Shown piece by piece: positions 1-13,101 of a stretch of 64,000 bases of DNA. Positions within the stretch are counted from its first letter, which is position 1; every line of letters begins with the position of its first letter. Made by a program: the position numbers and the translations under genes. Source of the stretch: Psoroptes ovis (taxonomy: Eukaryota > Arthropoda > Arachnida > Sarcoptiformes > Psoroptidae); the NCBI GenBank assembly GCA_002943765.1, contig PQWQ01000001.1, positions 3,569,501 to 3,633,500 of the forward strand, read 5' to 3'. The notes beneath the pieces were generated by a model. That model saw only the letters and a list, made by a program, of their open reading frames with translations. It did not search any database and was not told where the DNA came from.

Positions 1-3000
1 CTGTGAATGATATGCAAAAGTATTTCATCGAAATAAGTATATTTGTTTTCAACGAGAAATGAGAAAAAAAAATCCTTAAAAACAAAAACAGAGGAAACAA
101 AAAATCTTATCTCTGAATGTAAAAGAATTAAACTAAATTCTTTCAAATTAGAATGGAAATGGAAAACGAATTGAATTTGAAATTTGAAGAAATTCTGAAT
201 GAAAATGAATCCGAATAACAAGCAAACAACTACAGAGTAGCATTGAGACAATGTGAATTTGAGTAAATATCAAATGGAAAATGCATTTGAAAATGAAATA
301 ATTTAATTAAAATCTCGAAATAACCAGAAATAAGTAAAACATTTTCATCATTTCAAGGGTAGAGAGAACCCTTTCTGTGTTTATTTATTCTTTATTCCAC
401 TGAATGTAATGAAATGAAACTAAAATAAAATGATCCAAAGTGATTTTTAATTGCATTCGCTTTGACAAAATGAAATTTCCTACACCCACACACCCCCATT
501 TGCAAGTACATATTTTTTTAGAGGTTATTAGACACAGATTCATATGTCTAAAATGTCATTCGATCATCATCATTCATAACTATACAAATGCAGACAAATA
601 TGGTGTGACATATTTGAAATGAAATGTTAGAAAATTTTTTTTTATTATTTTGAAATGTGTTTGAATCGATTCAATCGATAAAATATGTTTATTTCATTTG
701 TTTCTATTTTATATTTTCTCTTCATAAACGTAATTCAAATTTAATGATTTCCATTTCAAACAACAATAACAATAATCAAGTTTCAAATGGAAAGATCTGA
801 AAATTTTCCACCGAAAAAATGAAACGATTGTCACTTTTGAAACATTTGTGCAGTTTTTCAGTTTTTCATCGGGATCTGCTTCAAATTTTGGAACGTTTTC
901 ACTTTGAAATCAATTATCATTATTATTTTATTTGGCATCATTAGTTTTCGCAGAATTTTTCATTCAAGCTTTTCGTATGCAAAATTTATTCATGATTTTC
1001 GTGAAATTTTCAAAAATTCTTGAATTCTCCACATTAAATGACCCAAAAAATTTCGAATTCTCCAAATTTCTGTTATTTAAAATCATTATTTATTTCAGAA
1101 AAGGGAAAAAAATGTCGAACATTCATCAGTATTCTGGTCAATTGCGATTTATTGAGATTCTTGTCAGATTTCCCTTTGAAATGTCATAAAAAATAGAGAA
1201 ATTCCCTCAAAATCCTATTTATTAACTTTGAAATCAATCAATCAAATTATCATTAATCTTGTTTGTTTGTTTGCTTGTTTTTGTTTTTTACTTTTTTTCC
1301 CTATTGAATTAAATGAAATTTTAGATTTTAGACGAAATTCTAATGAATTGAATTTCAATATTTTTTTTGAAACATTAATTCTATGGATTGAATTTTTCCA
1401 ATAATTTCCGTTCAATACATTAATTTGCGCTTATCTTGAGAGGGTGAAAAAAATTCATGGCATATTTTTTTGAAATATTGAGTTGGCTGGAGTTATCTCT
1501 CGAGCTAATTTTTGTCATGTTTCAGCAAAAAAATAATTATGATCCTTTATGATGATGATGATGATCATAAAAATTAATTATGAATAAATGAAACATCAAT
1601 CATTTGAAAGAACAACAAAACGCGATAGTATGTAAATCATTCTCATACAAAAAAAAACAACGAATAGACAAATATGAAACAACAACAACAACAGCAACAC
1701 CATAGACATAAATTAAAAAATGATACTAACGATCTACCACTAATGAAATATTAATTTTCATAATCATATTTTAATTTTAATGCAATTCTTGTCTTGCCAT
1801 CATTCATTGGCATTTCGGTTGTTGTCTAACGATAGTTCTTGGGTTTTTGGCAAGAAAAGAGACCAAAAGGGACACATTTATATATCGTTGTTTTATGAAT
1901 ATAAAATATTTGATCGATACAAAATGTTCAAAATGTTGAGTGAGTGCGATTGTGTGCCAGAATTATGATAGTCATTTCGTCATTCTCTTCGTTTATTCTA
2001 ATTTTATTAGTATCTCGATATAATGTCAAAATTATTATTGTTATATTCTTGTTTGATCCCTTGTGTTTGGAGCCTGTATTTGTAGATTCATCTCGTAATA
2101 AGAACGATATATATGCGCTTGAAAAGCATTGCTCTATAAATTATTATTAACATTATCATATGAATAATTTTTATAAAATAATACTTTTTGAACATGCAAA
2201 AAGAAAATTACGACATAGGATATGAATTTTCGACTTTAGATAAAAATAAAGATGACTTATAAAAATTCTATGGACCGAACAAGCAAAGATAAGCAATGAT
2301 GATTAACATTTTGTTTTAATATCAAAATTATATGACAAAAATAATTTTTAATGATCTCTCATATAAAATCTTATGAGAATTTAAGGGTAATAAAACAAAA
2401 ATGAAAATTTTAATTTTTTTTTATTATTTCGGCTTAAAGATATTTATGGTCACCAAGTGTGTGTGGGTGATGATGATAAATAATAAACAGCGATAGCATT
2501 TGCAACCATGCTTCAAATGATCACAGTTAATCATAACTTTGTTTTTTGAGATAAAAGTCTCTCTTTCTAGCAAAATAGTTCATTTCTTCTTTTTGAAATG
2601 ATAATAATCTTAATTATTGTTTTTTTCCTTTTTTTATTGTCCAATTTCTTCTTCATCATTATCATTGAATGAATGGATGGATGAATGAATGAACAAAAAA
2701 ATGATGTTTAATCCAATTTTGATGAGAATTTTTTTCTATATGTATCCTCGAAATGATTCCAGATTTTCATATGATTGTTAGCTTCTATCTTCAAAACAAT
2801 CACAATTATCTTTCAATTGTTTTTCTTCTATTATAATGATAATTTAGACGATTGTCAACAGTATAACAAGAACATAAACGAAACAATTTTACAAAAACAA
2901 TTATGATGATGATGATGATCATTACTGTTGTTACATTATTTTTTCTGTAATGTGAATATATCAATTTGTCAACATTTAGTTTCTAAATCATAACTATTCA

Positions 3001-6000
3001 TCATGAAATTCTCGAGAAATGAGACAAAATGTTCACGATTTTATTATCGTAGATTATGATAAATTTGAATTAACAGAAATTATTTTAATCTTTGAAGATT
3101 TTTTTTTTCGTCTGGGACATCTAGTTTTATGTCCGAAACAAAATTATCATTTGAATGCAGGACTATTTTTGGGCATTTCCGAATGATAATTTGTGAATAT
3201 TTAAAATAAAATGGATAATTCAAAGAAATATCAATTAATTTGAAATAATTAGTGGGTCAGTCAATGATAAATTCGTTCAAACTCGTAGTTATTCAAGTTT
3301 CTCCTTGAAAATCAAAAGATTTCTTTGATTCCATGATCTCTCATCATTTTTCAAGTGAAGACATTACCATCGGAATAATTTTGAATAATGTCATTGTTTT
3401 AAATTAGATAGAAAAAATGGTTTCTCTTGAAAAAATGCTTGATGATGAAAACATTTTCCAAATTCGTGAATAGAAATTCTTTGAATTTGCTTTAGAATAT
3501 GAAAATCTAAGTAATAGCGGCGTATGGTCTAAAGCGGCGTTTGTTTTGAATGAATTTCTTTGAAAAATCTTCAAAACATCTTAATGGCTTTTGTCTTTTT
3601 TTCCGTAAATATAAATAAAAAAAATCATGTCGAATAAATTTTTAATTTGTTTATTTTGAATCAGAAATAAATCTTCAAATATTTTTAATAAAATTCAATT
3701 CAGATACATTTTTCTTGATTCAGCTTTGAATTCAGCGGTCATTTTACGCATCATTGTTTTTATTATCATCATTATTATTACTGCTATTATAACGATAGCT
3801 TTTTGGAAGATTATGGAATAGAATTCATTCATTTGAATTTAAATTTCATTTTTTCTGTATGAATCTTATAAAAATTCAAAATTTTTAGGTTCTTAAATTG
3901 AAAATTGCCAAAATTTTTGACAATTTTTTTTTCTTCTTTTGATTTCAATTTCAATTTCAAATATTCTTATTCCTCTCATTTTTTTTTATTTTAATCAAAT
4001 GATAATGTTAGCTATTACACATAAGTTATTATTAGAATTTACCATTTTTATTTACGATAATAATAATAATAATGTGTGTCATAGAATGTCCTAAAATTTG
4101 TCATCAACTAAAAGTCCTTGAAATTTTCCCGAAAATTCTTCCTCATTACAGAATAGATTCATCAAGATGCACTGTTTTACGGTCTAAGCAGGAAACAAGG
4201 AATAGAGTGCAATCTTAAGAATCAAAACATCATGCTTTCTTAATATTTTGGTACATTCATAATGCAGAAAGCTTTTAATTTTAAAAAAAATGCAACTAAT
4301 TGAATCGTATTTTTTCGTGGGTAATTGAATGATTTCCGTAATAAGCTTTGTGTTCGTGTATTTTTTCTGTTTTTAACTTTGCAATTTTACTATGTTACCT
4401 TGACAAGCATCATCAAGCACTAATAATAATGATAATAACAATAATTATAATGACATTTATGCATCAAACATTATTGTTATTATTATAAATTATTTTTTCT
4501 GTTTTGTTGGTGAATAAAGTAAACTTTTTATTTTTGAAGTAATTTCTCCCCGATGAAGAAATTCCCAAAGTTTTTTGGCCAATGTTTCTATTAATTCCCA
4601 CTGTAATGTATTCAAACTATTGTTCAACCAAAGAAAAAAGTAAATTTTCATCATTTAATTGAATTTAAATGATCCATTTATGGTTCGACAAACAAAAATT
4701 GCACCAAAACTGACCATCAACTGACCAACGAACCAATATTTTTTTTTAATCAAAAACTCTTTCTAAATGAAACATCTGTGTTTGTTTCATTTCTGAAAAA
4801 ATATATAAATTTCCATATCATTAATATCATTGTTATTATTATCATTATTATTATTATTGTCAATACAAATTTTGCATTTCATTCATTTAAAGTTTGGTCA
4901 TTTTCATTTCCTCTGTTTCTCTTTGAATATATGAATCACAAAATGAAAACAAAAAAGGTCAAAATCAATGTATTCAGTGAGGAATTTCATTAAAATACCC
5001 AAAAACTTTTTGTTTTCTTTTAGATAAAATTAAATGAGGAAAAAATACAACCAGCACTGAATCAAATTGCGTGCATACATCAATCAATCAGCTCTGAACA
5101 ATGTATTTTATATGAGGAATTGAATTGAATCTGATAAAGCGGAAAAAAATTTAAATTCAATGAAAATTCTACGAGAATTTCTGGCCAAAACAAAATACGA
5201 AAAAAAATGATGATAGATTATTATTATTGAAAATATTCGAGAAGAGATAAATATGAAAATTTCCATTTTTTTCCGATTTATCGTAAAAATTCTCCCGCAA
5301 AATAATCATGGAAAAAACATTAATATTATTTTTGAATTAATTTTGATTATTAACGGACAATCGGCAGCATCGACAGCAGCAGCAACAGCAACAACAACAA
5401 CCGAGCCCAAAAACTATACCCGAATAGATGATGATTTTCGAATATGAAAAATTTCCATTCCCTAAACAAATTTTGGGCAAAAAAGGAAATTTTTGACCAA
5501 ATTTCATAGAAAATCCATCCTTTTTTTCGGCCATTTTTATCGATTATTACCATTGTTGTTGCTGTTGCAGTTTTTGTATGAAAAAATGAATGAATCGGGC
5601 ATAAAACATTATGCAAAATGAAAAAAAATGAAATGTTTTATCTTGTTTCATCTTTTTTTTTTGTATGTAGCCAAAGTCCATGGTTCATGTTTGGTGGTGT
5701 GTTATGTTGGCTTCGGTTTATTTTAAAATAATAATAATAATGATGATAATCATATATTCTCTTATTCGACTAATGGTGATCATTGATAATAAATAATTCC
5801 ATTAATTTTAAAGAAGAATATTACATGAGAAGAAATCTATTACAAGCTTTTGCATATCATTTGAATGTATTTGAATAGGATATGCACATGATACACATGA
5901 TTTAAATCTATATTTTATGAATTTTTTTTTCATGAATTTTTATTTGATTATCTTTGTCGTTGTTATCGTTGTTATCAATATTATTATTATTATTTTAGAA

Positions 6001-7789
6001 TTTCTTGAAATTTTGAATTTTCGAATTTTTTTTCAGTCCAAAAAATGGATTTTTTCCGAAAATTTTAAATTTTCCATTTTCAATTTTGAATTTTCCATTT
6101 TTTTTTTTTTTTTTGCAAAAAAAAAGGAAAATCATATATTACAATAAAGATATAATCAAATTATGTATTAAATATGAATAGTACAATGATTATAGTAATG
6201 ATAAGAGAGAGAAAATTTAGATGAAGAAATCATTTTTTTTCTGGAAGAATCGGAGGAAAAAAATTGAAACCAGAATTTGGAAATTTTTGAAAAATTTTTA
6301 TGGAATTTGAAAATTTTGGGAATTTTAAAAAAATTCTGGAGTGTTTTACGCCATTACGATTCTTGCATCGACACAATTTGAATAATGAAATTATTTGCTT
6401 CGTACATCTTCATTGCTTCCAAGAATATCTACATCCCTGAAACGCCCATAACAATGTTTGCGATATGCGAATCTAAGTTTTTTACAAGTAAAATGGTTAC
6501 AAATCTCTAATTTTGAATTGCATTATTTCATTCCATGTTCTCCTCATCATCATCGATTTCAACCGTATACGATGATGATCATTAATATTATATTAATAAT
6601 AAATCCAGTGAGAGGTTTTTGGTTTTCTTCCGAGAGTTTCGGCCGGGGACATATGTACGGAAATATGATTGCTTGAATTCTGCGTGAAATTAATTCTTCT
6701 GCTTACTTCTACTTAATTGATTCTAAATTGAATTCTTCTACTTAATTACTTCTACTTCTACTGCTTAAATAATAATTCTGCTTACTTATTATTTTTTCCT
6801 CGAAGAGTTCTATAATATTCTTAGTTTTCGTTCAATGTTCGGTTATTATTAATTCTCGATTGTAGAATTTGTGTGTCTTTGGTCATTCAATTATGGAATC
6901 TCAACAAGAACCATAATTCAATGGCCAAATGAAATTGAAACGAAAGCCGCATCAAAATCTTGTCGAATATATTGTTGTTGCTGTTCGAGAAAAAATAATT
7001 GTGTAAATGTTAAATACATTTGTTTCAAATTTTTGTCGTTTTGTGTAATGTAATCCCCTTACAACGAAACACAACAAAACAAACGAAACGAAATAAATAA
7101 AATCATAAGCTTTTGGTCGATAATTGAAAATGTTGAAACATGAAAAAACACATTGATTCCATAGTTCAATTCAATGTTGATGTCGGCATGCCGGACAACC
7201 ATAAGGCAAATAACAGTAGCAATAATATCGATAATAATATTGTTATTTTGGTTCATTTAATTTAATAAATCATCTTTTTTTAATTTTTTATATCGATATT
7301 GTTTGTGTCGCTGTTATTGTTGTTGTTTGGACTCGATGTTATTCTGTCAATTCTTTTATTTATTTATTGTTTCTAATGATTATTTTTATTATTATTGATA
7401 TTATTTCCTCGATAATAGCAATCAACAATCGATGATAAACGATGATAATAATTGTAATAATAACAATGGTCAATGATTATTGAATTTTTTATTTTGTTTT
7501 TTGTTCTGGATTTCATTCTATTTGAATCAATTGATTTGTCGAATGAATTGTCAAAAAAAATTCCAATAAATGAATGAAAGCTTTGATTATTGTTATTATC
7601 ATTATTGAATGGTTAAAGATTGAATTCAATTGATTTCGTTGCTACCAAAATTATCATTTAATTTTTGTTCTTTGCCAATTTTACAATATTACAATGACAG
7701 CAAATTATTTCCCGAAGTTAATAATTAGTTACAATTGATTTCTAATTATAATTTCTTTTTTTTTTTTTTGTTCTTTTATTGATCAATAG
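1..7789. other. Noncoding stretch upstream of the FAM20-like gene
   Basis: No recognisable protein, rRNA or tRNA was found on either strand. The DNA is AT-rich with many short (ATT)n and (GAT)n runs. Open frames here are short and made of low-complexity Ile, Asn, Phe and Cys runs. The far end (about 7751-7789) is a strong pyrimidine tract ending in TAG, an intron acceptor for the first visible FAM20 exon. Part or all of this stretch is therefore probably 5' intron of that gene. I looked for an upstream exon encoding a signal anchor and ending in phase 2 and did not find a convincing one. Confidence 0.5.
4432..4483. repeat. 14-bp perfect inverted repeat (hairpin)
   Basis: The arms at 4432-4445 (ATAATAACAATAAT) and 4470-4483 are perfect reverse complements around a 24-nt loop. 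The arms are themselves simple ATT-type sequence, so chance is a real possibility. Confidence 0.4.
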
Positions 7790-10700
7790 ATCATCGATTC
7801 AAGCTTCGGCCATGGCAACAGCATCAACAATGCCATTATCATTATCATCATTTTTATCATCACCATCAGCATCATCATCTTCGACAACGACTACATTGAT
7901 CAATCGTACTGCATGGGAAGAATTTTATTCGGACATCAATGAACGTGAATTGTATCCGGAAAATAGTAAATCATTACAAAGATTGTTGAATGATATGGCC
8001 ACATTGGATATTGTTCATGTTTGTAAGTTCATTTTTTTAATAAATTTTATTCCTTAATCAAACAAATGTCGAGTGACTAGATTCTTCAGCCTGTCTTGCT
8101 ATGATTTCAATATATTAGCCTTGAAAAAATGATGGCTGATTATTTTGGTCATTTGCAGCTCTCAGCTCTCTTATTTACCCTCGATAAATAGATGAAAATA
8201 TCATTTTTGATGGCCAAATAAAGCCAAAAAACCCTTAGAAATCAAAATCTCAAGTGTTTTTTCGGGTTTCTTCCTCGGATAATTCAACTTTAAATCATTA
8301 AAAATAGCTTCAAATTTACCAACAGCACAAATAGCCTTCATTGTCATTAAATTTCAAGTTGAATAAATTTTTTCACTGATGAAACGAAAAACAACAAAGA
8401 AAAAGTTTATTTTTAGAAAATCAAGAATTATTTATTTCTCATCTTTTTCTTATATTTTTGTGTGTAAAAGCACATCGATTAAGTGCCGAAAAATGAAATT
8501 GAAAATTTATTTAAAAGGATAAAAATAAATTTCTTAAAGAAGCTTTAAAACTTGAAAATTTTTATTTGAAATTGAAACTTGGACTAAAGTTTCAAATAAA
8601 ATAGTTTCATTATCATTTTTGTGTCTAAATAATATTTATGAATGGATTGTTGAAAAATATAAGATACATTTTACCATAAAGTGTATTTTATTTGTCAAAA
8701 TCCAGCTACTGAATTTAATTTTTTTCTCTTAAAAATAAACCCATATTAATTCGTGCGAATTTCATACGCAGACAAAAATCATAAGATTTAAAGGCGAAAA
8801 TATTTAATCCTTTGTTTTATTCATATTTTTTTCCTCAATTCGCTCAAATGGTACATTATTGTTAATTCATTATCATTGTTTTTCATATGAAAAAATCGAT
8901 GAAAACATTTTTAAAGTTTATCAAAATTTATTTAAATTTAAAAAATTATCATTGATAATCGGTGATATACAAATGCACTTGTTTGTTTGTTGTAGCTCCA
9001 ACATTTACCTCGAAAATTTTGCGAAAAATTTCCAACGAATTAATAATAGAATTGATTGATAATTAAAGATATTGAAGACTCTACTATTCATTATCACAAT
9101 TATCTAGCTTTATCAAAGAGAAATTTTCACGTTAATACCAAAGTTTTCTTTTTTTTTTTTAATTTCCTTTCTGGTTTTCTTATCGGATTATCGAAAACGA
9201 AAAATGAAATGAGAAAAACTTTACTTTCTATTGAAGTAATGTATGTTTGTGTTTCTCTAATCAGCCAAATAATAATTTATATTTCAGCCAAAATTTTCAC
9301 ACAAAAGAATCAATCATTTGATAAAATCTTTTTACTCATTTTCATTGTTAGCAACGAAAAAATGATTAAAATTAAAATTGAAATTGATTGAATTGGCTCA
9401 AAACTTTTATCGATTAATCAATTTCGTTTCGTTGCTGATAATTTCTTAAAACTTTTTTTTCGAATGAAAGTAAAATTTTTCACTTGTTTAATCTTCTATT
9501 ATTATCATTATTATTATTATTATTCTCTGAAAAAAGTGTCAACTCTGTGGACACTTTTGTTGTCAAAAAAAAGAATTCGTTTATTTCTTCAAGGAAATTT
9601 ATAATAATAATAATCATCCAATGAGTTAATCAAACACAATAGAATGATTGTAACAATGATTAATTCAACGATAATCAAATATTTTCAAACAGGCTTTGTA
9701 CTTTCGCACCTCGACTCCAAAGACGCTCCGGAAGCGCCGTAGAAAATTTCGAAAACCTTCAATCTGCTTATAAGGCAAACGAATTGAGGAGAAATCTGTT
9801 CTTACAATAGATTTGAGAATAGATAGCTATGAATATGATTAATTGAATTGATGAGGATCGTAAGAAAATGGGCAAAATGAATTAATTTCTTTTCTTTTTT
9901 TCTGAAAAATAAAAAAATTTTAGCACAAAAAGAAGGTGGCACACAATTGAAATTAATTATCAACTATGAAAATGATGGAAAAGCACTGTTCAAACCGATG
10001 AGGTATGTAATGATTAAGATGATTAATTGAATAATTATTTCAATATTTTCATTTAAAATAATTTTTCATCTTTCAAAAAAAAAAAAAAAGATTTTCACGT
10101 GATAAAGAAACAGATCCAAATCATTTTTATTTTACCGATTATGAACGGCATAATGCTGAAATAGCTGCATTTCATCTTGATAGGTAATTATTTCTTATTC
10201 ATTCAATCAATGATTTGATTATTTGTTCTGAGTTTCAAATTAAAAATTCACAATTTTTTCTATTCAATCCCAAATCAGAATTCTACAATTTCGTCGTACA
10301 CCGCCAGTTGTTGGCCGTATTCTTAACATAACATCGGAAATCTATGCAATAGCTGATGATGATTTACTGAAAACATTTTTCATATCACCAGGTAATTATA
10401 AAAAAAAATGATAATTTATTTATTTCCTTTGTTCATTGATTGAAGCACCAAGAGATTACTGAGAATACATTAGATTTTCAGTCATTATTACGATTCACCA
10501 TATTCATTCATACTCAATTGAGTTGTTCAATTATTATCAAATAGGTTTTTCTTCTTGATAAATTATTCGATCACAAAATTGAATAATTGAAAATTTCGAA
10601 ATGAGAATCAAAATAATAATGAAAATGAAATGCAAAAAACAGAAAAAAAACAAAAAATAAAGCATATACCACAAACAAGCATATACCAAACAGTGAATTA

Positions 10701-13101
10701 TCAATACAAATATTTCTCCTGAAATCTTCGGGGAATCAATCATCATCATGAATGAATGAATGAATTTGAAAGTGAATGATGGAATTTTCTTTTTACTTTT
10801 TTTTTCGTTCATTGTTCAATTCTTTTCCAATTGAATTCCATTCATTCCGTTTCCAATTGCATCTTCTTTGCATTTTCAATGTCCATTTCTTATTTAATTA
10901 CATTTCGCTCGTTTTTTTTTTTTTTTTTTTTTTTTTTGAGTTATTTACTTGCATTAACAACAATTCAATTCAATCTACTTATTTCTTCTCCAAAACAAAA
11001 GAAGAAAAAATCGCCAACAACAACGATTTTGAGCGAAATGGAAATGAAAATTTTTGTTTTTAATTAATTTCATATACTTTCAGCCATAGTTGTTTATTTG
11101 TATGTCGTTGGTGCCAAATTGTGAATTAGAAACGTAGACAAAAACAATCTAAAAACTCTCTGTGATGTCTAAAATTAGTTTTAATTATTTTGATATTCGT
11201 ATTGCATCAAATGCATATCTGCATATCTGTTGGTGTTTTACGAATATATCTCTCGATACAACGTAGGAGATTTTCAGTTGAAAATTATTTTATTTTATTT
11301 TTATTTTTTTTTTTTTTGTATTCAAAATTTGGTTCAACAACATTCATTGATAATGGTCAGCATGATCATACATTATATGCATAATTGTATTCACTCTTTT
11401 GTTGTTGTTGATGGCAATTTTTGTTGATTCATTCATCAGTAGGAGGTTCACATTGGATCGAATGATAAAGACATTAACATAATTTAACATAGAATCCAGA
11501 ATATACAGAGAATCAAGCATTAAAATGTTTGTTATCGTCAAAGAATATGAAAAAAATAATGAGAATTTTTGCTTTAAATGCCATTTACGGCTGTTACCAA
11601 ACTCGTTATTTGTTTGCGTTGATTTAATTTTTTTGCTGTTGTTGCTGTTGCTAACGTTGTTTGATGCAAACAAATACCCGATTGAATTCAACTAACCAGT
11701 TAAAAAGATTGAAAAAACTAAATAAAAGTTGTTCAATATTCTATTTTGATCCATAGTATCCAGTATTAATTATTTCCGTTTTTTTTTGTGATTGTTATTT
11801 TGCTTTCGTTGTTTCGTTTCAACGATTCTTTGAAACACGAACATTTTTTTTTTTTTTTTTTTTTTTGTTCAATAAATGTATTGTATAGCTTATGGTCAAT
11901 GGATAATTTATATATAGGAAAATTGTTTATGTTTTCTATCATTTTACATGATTATTTTTTATTTTAATTTTATTATTTTTAGCAAATAATTTATGTTTTC
12001 ATGGAAAATGTGGCTATTACTGTGATACAGCACATGCAATATGTGGAAATCCTGATACAATTGAAGGAAGTTTTGCTGCATTTTTACCATCAAAAAATAT
12101 TGCTCCAAGAAAGGTATCATCATTATTATTATTTTTGATTGTATTCAATTTTTATCATGTCATTAATTATTTTTATTTATACGAATTCATTTTTGTTTCA
12201 AATACCGAAAAATAGGTCTACAGGCATCCATATAGGCGTTCATATCATAAACGTCGTCGTGCTACATGGGAAAATGATCCTGATTACTGTGATAAATATG
12301 TAAGACACGCGCCACCATATCAAAGTGGCCGCCGTCTTGCTGATCTTATGGATATGGCCGTTTTGGATTTTCTTATCGGCAACATGGATAGACATCATTA
12401 TGAAACATTCAAAATGTTTGGCAATAATTCATTTATCATACATCTTGATCATGGTAGAGGGTATGTTCTGTCATGATTTTATTATCATATTTGTTTGCTT
12501 GCTTGTTCCTGTTTTTTTATTTATTGATTTATTTATCATCATAAATGATGATATCCTTGAAATTGAAAACAAAAATTTTCCTGTTTATTTGATCATGTTT
12601 TTTTCTGCTCTAATTTTTTCCCATACAAAATAATGTAATTTGTTCGTTTCAATTCATTTTATCATGTATTTTTTCTTTCATTTTTTCCCCAATGAATTTT
12701 GATTAGATTCGGTAAAGCACATCATGATGAAATATCAATATTAGCACCAATCATACAATGCTGTATAATACGTAATACTACATTACAAAGATTAATTGAT
12801 TTACATAATGGACCAATACCATTAAGTGGTTAGTTGTTGTTCTAAATGTTATTTTTAAATATCATCAATAATAATATTATCTGACAATCATCATAATTCC
12901 ATATTTTAATTCTTGAATTTTTCCTTTTTCTATTCACTAGAACTGATGAATAAATCATTAAACATGGATCCATTGACGCCAATATTGACAATCGATCATT
13001 TATTAGCATTAGATCGAAGATTAGTGATAATATTGGAGCAAATACGAGAATGTACCCGTAAACGGCCATTTCAAGATGTTATTATTAGTGATGGTTATTG
13101 A
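7790..13101 (+). CDS. FAM20C: FAM20C-like secretory-pathway protein kinase (5' incomplete)
   Basis: Exons: 7790-8022, 9924-10002, 10091-10183, 10279-10391, 11983-12113, 12216-12460, 12707-12828 and 12941-13101 (TGA). Phases join throughout, giving about 391 codons. FAM20 kinases phosphorylate secreted proteins in the Golgi lumen. Visible motifs are WEEFYSDIN near the start, ALFKPMR (ATP-binding lysine), YERHNAEIAAFHLDR, the Cys-rich NNLCFHGKCGYYC, GSFAAFLP, RRSYHKRRR, the catalytic GNMDRHHYETF, and IHLDHGRGFGK with the metal-binding Asp. SFAAFLP, RRSYHKRR and HLDxGRGFGK fit FAM20C better than the xylose kinase FAM20B. The Glu of DYERHNAE argues against the FAM20A pseudokinase, which I recall having Gln there. 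The first visible exon opens at an acceptor in phase 2 and lacks a signal anchor, so at least one upstream exon is missing; the ATG at 7812 is a less likely start. Oddity: His follows the metal-binding Asp where human FAM20 proteins have Asn. Confidence 0.9.
10912..10937. repeat. Poly-T tract (T26)
   Basis: An uninterrupted run of 26 T lies inside the 1591-bp FAM20 intron (10392-11982). A second run of 23 T lies at 11844-11866 in the same intron. Runs this long are unstable and prone to length error. Confidence 0.9.
11844..11866. repeat. Poly-T tract (T23)
   Basis: An uninterrupted run of 23 T in the FAM20 intron, about 120 bp upstream of the acceptor at 11981-11982. It is too far away to serve as that acceptor's pyrimidine tract. 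Confidence 0.9.

Noticed and set aside
11344..11691. Minus-strand open frame of 115 codons inside a FAM20 intron
   Set aside because: It begins at TTG, lies antisense inside an intron, has no recognisable domain and no splice support.
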